Below, one piece after another: positions 20,048-32,000 of a DNA stretch of 64,000 nucleotides. The notes beneath the pieces are model-generated. The model was not told the origin of the DNA and searched no databases. It was given only the letters and a program-made list of their open reading frames with translations. The DNA is taken from assembly GCA_016858145.1 (NCBI GenBank), contig JAEHOE010000147.1, positions 62,001-126,000 on the forward strand, in the 5' to 3' direction. The DNA is from Edaphochlamys debaryana. Lineage: Eukaryota; Chlorophyta; Chlorophyceae; Chlamydomonadales. The first letter of the stretch is position 1. Each line of letters opens with the position of its first letter. A program made the position numbers and the translations under genes.

Positions 20048-23000
20048 TCACACCCGCTGCCCCCCGCCCTGCGCCGCCAAGGGGCCCCCGCCCCGTGCCG
20101 CCGCCGCGCCGCTGCCGCCGCTGCCCGCCAGCGGCACCGGCGCCCCTCCTCCTCCCCGGGCCTCCGCCCCCAGGGCCCCTCCTCCTCCTCCTGCCCGTGC
20201 CTCCGTCGTCCCGAGGGCCCCCTGGCCCCAGTCCGAGCCGCGGCGGGTCCCCGCCAGCTCCAGACCCGCCTCCACCGCCATAGCGAGCAGCTCCGCCTTG
20301 GGGGGGGTGAGGGGAGGGAAGGAAGCGGAAGAGGTAGAGGAAGAGGGAACCAGCAGCGAGGGGTGCAGGAAGAGGCATTGTAGTCGAGCGCGAGGTGAGG
20401 GAGGTGTGGAAGGTGCAGGCTCGATGGCTGCGGTACCCCTGCCCTCATCCCCCTCCTCCGTTACCCCCGCCCTCCATTCACACCGTCCTCTACCCAACGG
20501 GTCGGCCCCACGTCCCCCCGCGTCCACCGCCCGCCCCCTCCTGACATGAACCCCTGCCCCCTTCCCCAAACCCCCCTCCCCACCTGCACGGAAGCCGCCA
20601 GCGGGCGCGTGCGCGCGTCCCCCCCCGTGCACGCCCGGCTCAGCGCCACCAGCCGCGGGGGGGAGCCCGGGGGGAAGGGCAGCTGCATGTGGCGCATGCC
20701 CACGGAGTAGACGATCTGGCCCGTGTTCATGCCGGCCCAGGGGCGCTGGCCCGTGTACATCTGAGGGGTGAGGGTGGCGGAGTGGGCGTGGGGGCGTGAG
20801 GCCAAGAGGTAAGGGCCAAGGGATGGAAGCGGCACACAGCCGTATCGGTGCCGCAGAGCCACACGGGGGCAACACACACTTCTCTAAGTCGGGGTGCTTC
20901 TTCCCCGCGGCATGTCTGCTCACGACTACTAATACTTATCACGTACCGACCCCACGCATCCTAAACACTACGCTAACTAGGGGTGCTGCTGGTGGGGGTT
21001 CGTGGGGAGCGACACGTCCTCTGAGCGGGGAGGGCAGGTGTTGTGCCGCTGCACTGATCTGACATCTGACAGCAGGGGCGCACCTGCCAGAGGAGCACAC
21101 CGAAGGAGTAGATGTCGGCCGCCTGTGTGTGTGGGGGGGGAGGGAGGGGGATAGGAGGGAGGGAGGCATGAGGGCGAGTGGGGGGCGGGGCGGAGTCGCC
21201 GACATGAGCCCGCCGCAGCGCTCGGAAGGTAGCGCTCGCCCGACCCCCCCCCCCCCCCCCCAGCCCACCTTGCTGACGGTGCCGTTCACCAGCGTCTCGG
21301 GTGGCATGAAGGTGATCTGGGGTGGGTGGGGCCGTTGGGGGCACAGAGGTTGGGGGAGGTCCAAGGCCGGTACAGTGTGGGACCGCTGGCTGGGGTCCGT
21401 CCTGGCCGCACAGCCGCTGCACCCTCCCCCTCGACCCCCTCAACCCGGCCAGCCACCGGCCGCGGGGCTCTTACTCCCCTCCCCCTCTGCCCTTACCCCT
21501 CCCCCACGCACCGTTCCGAACGAGCGCGTGCGGATCCTCGAGTGCTGAGCCATGAGCCGGCTGAGACCGAAGTCCGCGATCTTGAAGAGGGGGAGTGGGG
21601 TGTAGAGGGGGGTTAGGCAGTGGGGACGGGTGCATTGGCTGAGCAACCCGACCCCACCCCCATGCCAACACAAGTCAACCCCACCTTTGCCACGAAGCTG
21701 CGGCCGCAGTTGCGGCACACCGGTGTCAAGGACACCCGGGATGGCGAAGACGGGGCCTGTCCCGCCCCCACGCCCGGACCCGGATGCGGGCCCGGGGCGG
21801 AGGGCGCGGTGCGTAGGGAGAGGTAGTCCACGTGGGCACCCCCTCCTCCGCCTCCTCCGCCTCCGCCACCGCCTCCGCCACCCCCTCCGCCGCCTCCGCC
21901 ACCTCCGCCGCCTCCGCCGGGCCCCGGTGCCCCGCTGAAGCCGCTGCTGCCGCTGAAGGTGCGGCCGCTCGCGCCCACTCCGCCGGGGGGGAGGGTGGCG
22001 GAGGAGGGGCCCGCGGGCGGCGAGCTGAGCGGGCTGCACACGTGGCGTGTCTCCGAGTCGGAGCTACGGCAGGCGCTGCCGGCGGCGGCGGCTGTGTTGC
22101 TGGTGCCGAGCGCAGAGGCGGCGGAGAAGGACGAGCCCGTCAGCAGGGCGGACGAGCGCGTCCGTACGCGGTCGTACGGCAGGGCGGATCGATCCAGAGA
22201 TACGAGCATCACGTTATGGCCCGTGAGGTCCCCGTGCACCACGTCCTGCGTACGGCAGGAGCGGGCGGTTGGCTTTAGTGCATTGGGGCGTGTACGTTGT
22301 TGCTCGCAGCCCCTGCGCCCCTGCTATTCCCCTCCCCCGACTGCCCCTCCTGGCCTAGCCCCACATAACGTCCTTACCCACTTTCCGGAAGGTACCCCAC
22401 CTCCCATGCCCCTGGACTACACCCTTTCCACCACATGCCTCCCGCCCCACTCACCAGGCTGTGCAGGTAGCTCAGCGCCGCCGCCACCTCCAGAGCGGTC
22501 GCCAGCAGAGCCTTAAGGTCCACCTCCCTCGCCTCGCCCCCCGCACCCCCCGCAGCAGCAGCCGCAGAGACCGGTCCCAGGTTGCCGCTGTGGGCAAAGG
22601 GAACCGGCGCCGGCGCCGAAGCATCCAGCGTCGCACCGCCGCCGGCTCCGCCGAAAGCAGCAGCGAGGTTGCCGCTGCGGCCAAAGGCGGCGGAGGAGGG
22701 CCGGCGGCTGGTGGCGCCGACGGCGGCGGCGGTGGCCAGGGCGGCGGCGGCGACGGAGCCGCCGGAGGGGTGGATGGGGCTGCGGGGGTCCGGCGGGAGG
22801 CCGAAGAGTCCCTTCTCCAGCGCCCCTTGGAGCGTGCCCAGATCGCAGTACTCCATCAGGATCAGGACCTCATCTGGCGGCGGCGGTTGGGCCGGCGGTT
22901 GGTGGTTGGCTGGATCCAGGCCCTCGGCGGTTGTGGCGGCGGAGCCGTCGGTGTGGGTGCGGGGGCAGAGGAGGGAGGAGCTGACCTGAGGCCCGCTGGC

Positions 23001-26000
23001 GGCGGAGGGGGCGGTGCTGGGCGGCCGGGCCGCCACGGCGGCGGCCGCCTCGGCGGCGGCGGCGGCCTTTCGAGCGATGCGCTCCTTGCGGGCCGCCGTA
23101 CGGGGCGAATCCAGGGTGGGCGCCATGAGATCCGAATCCGAATCGATCACGGAGAACGGATCCGAACCGGCGTTGGATTCGGCGGTTGTGGCGGTTGCAA
23201 GGCCGACAATGTTGGAGGACGCTGTGATGTAGGCGGATGGGCCGGTGCTTGAAAAGATCGAGGGAGATGGCTGTAGGGACGAGCGCGGGGGCTGAGCCGC
23301 TGCCGCCGTATGTTGTAGGGCTGGGGCGCGGGCCGGGACCGGGGCCGGGGCCGGAACGCTGGATTGGCGTTGTTGCGGTTGGGAGACGGCAGCTAGCCAG
23401 TCCATCCTAGAAGGGCGCGGAGCCTCGGCATTGCCCGCGCCCGTGCCCGTGCCCGTGTTCGTACCGGTGCCCGTGCCCGTGCCCGTACCGACGGAATCCG
23501 CTGCTGTCGTACCGGTTTCTACGGCACTACTAGTCATCGACATGATGGTGGGCAGCCGTACGTGCAGCGGCGCAAGGCCCGGCGGCGGCGACAGCACTTG
23601 GTTTGGCGCCACAGCGGCCGCCGCCGCCGCCGGCTGTGTGTGAAGCGGCACGAACTGCATCGGAGCCTGCCTCGACGGCGCCTGTGCCGTTGCCGTCGCC
23701 GTTGCCGTTGCAGTGGTGTCCGGCGCAGGCGCCGCCGCCGCCGCTGCGCCGGAGCGAACGTGCGGGAGCGGAGGGTTTGCGTCGGAGCTGTGCAGAGGCG
23801 CCTTGCGGCTTGGAGAGCCGTCCGGCGACGGCGGCAGCGGCGGCAGGTTTGGCGCCAGCGACGCGGAGCGGACGTACGCCGGCGGCGTCACGCCCAGCGC
23901 GCCGCCGCCGCCGCCAGTGCCCGACGGCGCGGAGGTCAGCGCCGCTGCGGCCGTGGCGGCGGCGGCGGCATGCGCCGCCGCCAGGCCCGCCAGCGGCGCC
24001 GTCACCCCCGCCAGGCCGCCGGGGCCGCTCAGGAAGGTGCGGCTGCCACTGCCGCCGGCCGCCGCCGCCGCCGGCTTGGTTTCCGTAAACGACGACCGTT
24101 TTCGAAGCTTCAAGTTACGAACCGCCTCGAGCGGCAGTAGCACGCCGGGTCTGTGGTCTTCAAAGCTGCTGTCACCGCCGCCGCCGGGGCCCTGGCTGTG
24201 GCCCGTCTCGATGCTGCCGGCGGCGGTGCCGCGCTGACGCTGCATCGCCGACGCTGACGTCAGCCGCACCGCCGCCGCCAGCTGTGCTGACGTCATGCTT
24301 GTTAGTAAGACGCTGCCGCTCTGGCTGAGGTTGGCACTCATGCCAGTGCTAGGGCCGCCGGCGCCGGACGTAGGGATGGAAGGCTCGGCGGAGGGCGTGG
24401 GCGTGCTTCCGTGCAGCATGTAAGCGGGCCCGGGCGGGTTGGGGTTGTTGCTGCTGCCGTCGCGGGGGAGAGCGGTGGCGGTAGCGGCGGCGGTGGAGAA
24501 GACAGCAAACGGCTCCTCCTGGGCGGCGGCGGCGGCAGCCACCGAGGTGGCGGAGGGCGGCGGCGGCGGCAGCTGGGGCCGCCAGCGGCGGGCCGGCGGC
24601 GGCAGCATCGTCGCCTCCGCCAGCTCTGCCACCGCCGCAAGAGCCGTCCCGCTTGACGGCGGCGACGGTGGCGACAGCCGACGGGGACGGCTGCCAAGGG
24701 AGCCGCCGCCGCCGCCATCAGCCATGCCGCCGCCGCCAAAGCCTGCAACGCCGTGAAACGGCACCAGGCGGCCGAGGCTGCCCGACAGGCCACCCGCCGA
24801 CATGTAACCCCCGCCAGACTGGTTGCCGCCAGACACGCCGCCGCCGGACAGGCCCGGCGACGTCGTACGCGTGAACGCCTGGCCCATGGGCCCGACGGAG
24901 GCGTTGCTGCCGTACGTGCTGCCGCCGCCCCCAGCGGCGCGCGCGGCGGCGAAGTCGATCCCGCCGCCGCCGCCGCCATCGCTGTCACCTGCGGCGGAGC
25001 CCACCAGCAGCCTGGCTTCGGCCACCGTTGCCAGGGCCCGGCCGGCGGCGGCGCTGTGGACAGCACTGCTGCCCATGCCGCCACCGCCGACGCTGAAGAG
25101 GCCGCCGCCGCTGTTGACGCCGCCGCCGTACGTCCCGTGACTGGCCATGCCGCCGCCGGAAGCCAGGCCGCCGCAGGCGCCGCTGGCGAGCGTGATCTCA
25201 GATCCACGTGTACGGATCACGGTGGAACCCTCCGGATTCGAACGGAGCGTCGTACCGGTGACCATCCGTCGACGGAGGGCGCTGCTGACGCTGGCTCCGA
25301 TCTCGCCGACGCGTCCAGAGGTTGGGGTTCCAAGTGTGGTTGTACCATGCGCCCCCGTGCTATCGGAAGGGCCGGACGCCAGAGCGCTAGCGCGCCGCCG
25401 CCGGGCGAGCGCCGCCAGGGAGAACGCCGCGACGCTGCCGCTGCCCTCGGCTTCGTCAACCGGGCCCGCCGCGGGCCCAGCCAGGCCAAAGCCGGGCCCG
25501 CCCGGGACCACCCGCGCCGAGGGGCTGCCTGGGCCTCCCGTCATCATAAAGAAGCCGGCGCCCATGTTTCCGTCCCCCGGCACCTGCCCTATGCTGCCCT
25601 CCATTGCCAGGAGGGTGCGGAAGCCGGCGAAGCGGTCCGGCAGGGGCGGCAGGGAGTGGGCGTGGCGGGGCCTAACCACGGGCGGAAGGCCAGAGCTGCG
25701 CGGCGGCGAGGGGTCCTTCTCCGTGGGCCCGACGGAAGCGTGAGGAGGAGGAAAAGGAGGAGGGCGGCCCGAACTGAGCGGCTCGGGGGACCAGGCGTGG
25801 GCCGCAAAGGCTGATGTGGTGACTTGGGAGGTGGGCGGCCGCTGTGCCGCGGGAAGGGCCGACGGCAGCGCTCCGTGCAGCGTGACGGCCGACCGCACCG
25901 GCGCCAGCACGGCACTCGCGGCAGCAGCAGTCCTCTCCTTGTCCCTCTCCTTATCCCTGTCTTTCTCCTTGTCCGCCTCTCGGCTCTGCTCGCCGCCGCG

Positions 26001-29000
26001 TGCAGGGGACTTTGCTCGCTCGCCCTCGCCCTGCTCCCGCTCCCGCTCGGTCTCCCGCACGGGTTGCGGCCGGGAGCCCTCCACAAAGAGCAGCGTGCGG
26101 ACTCTGCGAGTGGGCAGTAAGGAAGGAGGGGTGGAAGGGGGGCAGGCGTGGAAGAGGAGGGGGGGTGCAGGCATGTCGGGACGCGGGGTAAGGCTGGGAA
26201 GGGCACAGAGCCCTCCACAAAGAGCAGCGTGCGGACTGCGGCGTGGGGGGAAAGGCACAGCTTGGGTAACAGGGTTTGCCCCTGACTGAGCAAACTTTGT
26301 GTGCATTGACCTGAAGTCCTGGAACTGGGGGACAGTCTCGCGCAAAATCTCATACAGCACCAAGATGTACGGCTGCCGTACTCACACGTTGGGGTGGTCC
26401 AGGGCCTGGCCCATAGTGGCCTCGAGGGAGGCACCGGCCAGGGACAGACGGCTGCCGTTCCTAGGGGGAAGAGGGATAGGGAAGGAGCGTGCGTGTTAGG
26501 GTCACGTGTGCGGACCACGACACGATGAAACTGGCCCCCTCGCTGTGTTTATAAAGGACTAGGGTTAACCCCAGTCGCTACCCGGCGCCCCACGTGGCTC
26601 CCTGACCCACCACATGTCCAGAACTTTGGCCGCCACGGGGAGGCCATTCCTGGGGGGGGCAACCGGGGTGGCAGAAGGAGGGCGGGGTCAGCTCGATGAT
26701 ACGACGGCCGCCCGCGTGCTCCCTGGGACCCGGACCCACCAGGCCAGGCGGTGGGCATGCCACGTGCCCTCTGTCCTCTGACCAGGTCCGCGGGCGATGC
26801 AACCCGGCCCCGTGTGCCCCTCCACCCCGCTAGACCGCTAGGGTCCCCCTAGTTCGGGTTCCGCTAGCCCCCTCCAGGCTCACCACCTCCCCTACAGCTC
26901 GCTCCCCCCCTTCTGCATGCCAGGCCTCACCACAGGCCGTAGTACACCGCCCCGAAGCCGCCGCGGCCCAGCACGTGGCGCAGCTCCAGGCCCGGGACCT
27001 GAGCGGGTTCGCGAGGGTGCGCGATGAAGGATGGCGAGTTGAGGGGCTGCTGAGCCAGGCAACTCACAGGCGCTGACAGATCAGATGGATGGCAAAGCGC
27101 GCGTTGCGAGAGGCCACGGTCACGGCCACGCGGTAGAGAGGCATGTGGCCTCAAACCCCCCCTCACCCACCTGCAGGGCCGCTGGCAAGCGCCCACTGGC
27201 AATGGCCCCGGGAAGACGGCCAGCCTGTGGGGGGACAGGCAAGAGAGCAGCCAGCAGAAAAGATCGACAAGACCCTGCCACAGCGCGCAAACCGCGGAAA
27301 CCCTCCACATACCCACCCCGCTGGCCCCATCCTGCCCGAGAACCTCACCTTGGCAGCGCCTACCAGGGTGGCGCCCGCTGCGCCGGCCCGCGTGGGCCCC
27401 CCGGTGGCGCTGGCGGCGCTGGAGGCCGGCGCGGAGGGCGGCAGGGGCGTCACCAGCAGCAGCGCCCGGCCCGCGCCCCGCTCGGGGATGGCCCCGATCA
27501 GGGGGCGCCAGCCGGCCGGCATGAGCCCGCTCTCGTGCGCGGCCTCGCGGGCCACGAACCTGCGCGGTTGGCGGTTGGCGGTTGGTAGTTTGCGGTTGAA
27601 ACGTGGGCCAGTTAGTTGCCTTTGGTGGCGAGACACTCGGGCACTTGGGCGGTCTGCCTCGGCCCTACAACCCGCCGGAAGCGTCCACGCATAGAAGCCA
27701 CCAGCCCCGGTCGCTCCTGTGACACGCCTTCCACCCACTTGCTACCCTGAACCCTTACACCCCCACCCCCGACCTGGCCTCTGACCCACCGGAAACGCAA
27801 CGAGGCCAGCAGGCCCCGGTCCGCACCGGCGCCCTCCTCGCCGCCCGCGGCACCGCCCCCGCCTCCGCCGCCGCCGCCGCCGTGCCCATCGCCCGGCGCC
27901 GCGGCGGCGGCCGTGGGCAGCCGTACACAGTCCAGTACGATATCGTCCTGGCGGGCGAAAGCGGGCCCATACCGGGCCCAGTCGATGCGGGACGGGGCCC
28001 CGCCCGTTGGGCCCGAGGCGGCGCTACGGCAGGGCGAGGGCGGCGGCGAGGCGATGGTGGAGGCGGAGGCGGCGGCGGGGGGTGGGGCGGCGGGGGCGGG
28101 GGTCCGGGGGCCGTCGGAGGCGGGGCCGGTGGTGGAGAGGGACGTGGAGATGAGTTCCTTGAGGTCTCGCCCCACCACGTCCTCGCGTGCCATACCTGCA
28201 GGGGAGCATAGGGGGTGCGCACGGCGTAATGAACGGCACAGGCGGCTCAGTCAGCTAGCAGCCATCGCCCCACCCCACCCTTTCCTCCACGGGCCCCGTC
28301 CCAAGCCACCCACAAGCTTGGTCTCTATGCACAGCAGTCCATTGCATCGCAGCCCCCGCACCGTGCTCGTGCCCGCTCCCCAACCCCCACACGCACACCC
28401 AGTGTACCCTCCGCCCCCGGCCCCCAGCCCCCACCCGTGCCCCAACTGGAGTGCCTTGGAGCGGTGGCTGCACACAGGGCTGCCATCACCACACCGAACA
28501 CCGCGCACCAGAGCCCACACTCCAGAAGCGCCCACGTGCAATGCCAGTTCTGCACCCCATCCTGCGCCAAAGCCCTACCTATCCAGGCCCCCCCAGCTCC
28601 CCAGCCCCACACGCACACCCCTCCCCACCCGGCAGCCCTCGACACACACTTATTCACACTTATTCACCCTCTTCCCCTCTTTGCCCCCCGCCCCCTTTCC
28701 CCCTCGGCCCCCCCCACCCGTGATGCAGGTCCAGGCGTCGTTGGCGTACAGCACCGGCCACCGCCCCGCGGGCCCCCCGGCCAGGTCCAGGAGCAGGATG
28801 CAGCGGTCGTGGCGGTCGAGGAGGCGCTGGAGGGTGAGGAGCAGCTCGGAGAGGACGGCCTGGGGGGTAGGGGGGGAGGGTGTTTGTTGCTGAACGGGAT
28901 CGTGCGGGGGGGAGGGGAGGGGAGATGGCAAAGGGGGGTTTGGGGGAGGGGTTCACGGGGGGAAATGTGACTTGATGGATGCATCCATCACAAGCAGTCG

Positions 29001-32000
29001 GATACTCGCAGGCGGGAGCAGCAGCGAACAGTCATAAAGAGAGCAGAATTTTTAAGACGAGCGGCCCTTGTAAAGAAGGGGGTGGAGCAAGCATGGCCCT
29101 GTCCAGACGTACGAAACTCACACGTGACCGTTGCCTCTCGTCGTACAGCCGTACGTCACGAGCCAGCTGACTCAGCAGCAAGTGCCGTACGTTGGCCAGC
29201 AGGGGGGCGGGCACGGAGGTCGCGGGCCGGGGCTGCGGGGCGGGACAGCGGGCCGCCTCCAGTCACTGAGTATGGACCTTGCTGCACAACCCTCAAGTCC
29301 CAAACCTCCCAAGCAAACGAAGCAAGGAAATTGCCAAGATGAACAACCAACAACCATCAACCAACAACCATCAACCAACAACCGAGCCCATGCCCAACGC
29401 CTCACCCGGAAGTCGGCGAGGCAGAGCGTTCCCATGATGCGCGGCGGCAACACGCCCTCGCCGCCGCCGCCCTCGCCTCCGTCCGCACTCCGAGGGGACC
29501 GAAGCTCCGAGCCCCCGCCCCGCGCCCCGCTGCTGCCGCCCAGACTCGCGCCAGACCGCCCCATACCCCCGCCGCCGCCGCCGCCCTGCAGCAACTCCCC
29601 CGCGCCGCTGCCGGTCCCGGAGCTGGTGGTCGGCGGCGCGAACACGGCAGCGCCGCCGCCGCCGCCACCGCCGCCGCCGGCCCGGCGCGTGCCGCCGGGG
29701 CCTGCCGCCGCCTCCGACGATCCAACTTCCTCCAAGGCAACCGCCATGACGAATCGTACGGGAGGGGCCAGGCGCACGAAGGTCTCTCGGGAGAGCCTGG
29801 GGCGGCGAGGTGGGGAGAGGGAGGGTGCGCGGGGGTGGGTTCGAGGGGAGGCGCAAGGTGCACTCACGCCTCGCGTTAGGGCCTGCGGGGTGGCCCACAG
29901 GCCCAGCGTGCAGTGAGGCGGGCAGGCAGGCAGTTTGTTGCGGCGCACGCAAAGCGTTGCAATCAGCCTTGACACAGTAATTGCAGGTGCTCCCCGCCCC
30001 TATCTCTGCACAAAATTTCCTTTGCCTAAGACGCACACCGGTTGACACAGCTGACGCAAGTGCCTTGGCCCCATGCCCGCTCCCTCGCCCACCCCCGGCC
30101 CCAACACGCACCTCGGGTGGCGCAAGGTGTCCTCCACCACCACGACTCCTTCGCCCACGTAGCTGCCGCCGCGGCCCAGCCTGCTAGCGGCGCCACCCGC
30201 CTCGCCCTCCGTGGTCGGTGCCTCCCCCTCCTCCGGCATTGTCACACACCGCCCCACCGCCCACGCGCCCAGCCGCATCTGCCACTCCAGGTCAGCGGCG
30301 AGAGCCGCCGCCGCGGCGGCGCCCGCGGCCGCCGCGGCGGCGGCGGCCCCGGCGGCGGCGGCGGCGGGCTGCGGCGCCGGCGGCAGGAGGTTGCGCGGCG
30401 GGCTGGCGGCGTCTGTGGCGGCGGCGGCGGCGGCGGTTGCTGCGGCGACGGCGGCGGCGAGGGCCTCTCGATCCATGCGAACGAAGATGGTGCCGGGTAG
30501 GTGGGCGGCCACGATCACGACTGGGACCTGCATGGGGGTTGGGGGACATAATTGTCGGGAGGAGGGAACCGTCAACGGCCTGCCTTTGGGCCCGTGTCGG
30601 GCCCGGCCTTGGAGCCGCACTGGGCGCTCTTGGAACCCGCTTTGGGGACCGCGTGAGCCAGCGGTTGGGTCCCAGTCTGGGCCTGTCCTGGGCCCGCGTT
30701 GGGCCCGCCCTTGGGCCCGCCCTGGGCCTCACCTGGAACACGTTGGCCACGAGGGACAGCAGGTTGTCCACCTGGGAGGGGCAGGGCCATGCGCTTGAGA
30801 CGAAAGGCTTGAAGCAGCGCCCATGCACTCCCCAAAGTTCAGGCCTGCTCCGCCCCCTCGCCAACAAAGTTGCCCCCCATGGGCGCTCTGCTCTTCCCAG
30901 CTGCTGATCATTCTTGCCTCCCGCAAAACGCGTATAGACAACCGACACAACGGCTAGCTTACCACCATGCAGGAACGAAAGACATTTACACATCCTGTGA
31001 GCCCCAATCGCTGTCCCCTACGGAGCATACACAACACCTGCCCCACCTCCGAGCCCGCCGGGCAGGGCGCTAGCGTGAAGATGAAGGGCGCCGGCGCCGC
31101 CGTCGACGGCGCCGCCACCAGGCTACTCAGCCCCTGGATCATAGCTCCGCCGGCGGCGCTGCCGCCGCCACCGCCGCCGCCGCGGGCCCCGCGGCCGGGG
31201 CTGTCGCTGCCGGGCGTCGGCTGGCGGCGGCTGAGCCGCTTAGAGCGCCGCCGCCGCCTCAGCTGGGCAGATAAGGACGCGCCAAGCGCGGATGGCTGCG
31301 GCTGCGCCTTCGGCGGCTGGGTTGCGGGCGGGTGTTGGTTTGCGGACGGCTGGTTCTCGGGGGAGCGTGGGGAGGCGTCGGGCGGTGGGGCGGAGGAGGA
31401 GCGTCGCAGGCCGCGCCTGCAAATGGGGGGACCGGGTGGGGGGAGGGCGGCGGCCGGCGGAGTTGGCGTCCGGGGTGCGCAACGATGGGGCCTGCCTGCC
31501 GGATGGAATGAGGCGGCATGGACACGCAAGGAGGACGGATGTCGGGGGCAGCGGCAGTCGGAGTCGGGGATTGACAGAGCTTGAAGCAAGGCAGCCTGGT
31601 TCCGCAAGAGTAACATGGACGTCTGGAATAAGTTGAGAAAAAATGGCGGAAAAGTCGCGGAAAAGTCTCACCTGTAGATGCATCGCTCCTCCTCCGATGA
31701 CGCCAGCGCGGCCGTCACCACAAAGGGGGACTGCAGCAGCGCGGATGAGTCACTGTTGGCCCCGCCCTCGCCCGTGATGCCGGTGGGGGTACCCGCCGAG
31801 TCGTCGCCAAACGTCAGGCCGACGGCTTGAAACTGGGCCCTGGGCGGCGAAGGCGCGGCTGTGGCGAGCTGTGGGATTTGTGCCACGGTCCAGCGGCCGT
31901 CGGGCCCCATCAGCCGGGGACGCAGGTCGGGCCCGGAGGTGCTGTCCTGCCTGCCGCCGCCGCCGCCGCCGCCTGCCTCGCGTGGGCCGCCGTCCCTGCC

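Noticed and set aside
27790..29796. GAF/PAS section as part of a two-component histidine kinase
   Set aside because: No H-box, N, G1 or receiver-domain motifs are present; the following kinase is clearly of the eukaryotic TKL type.
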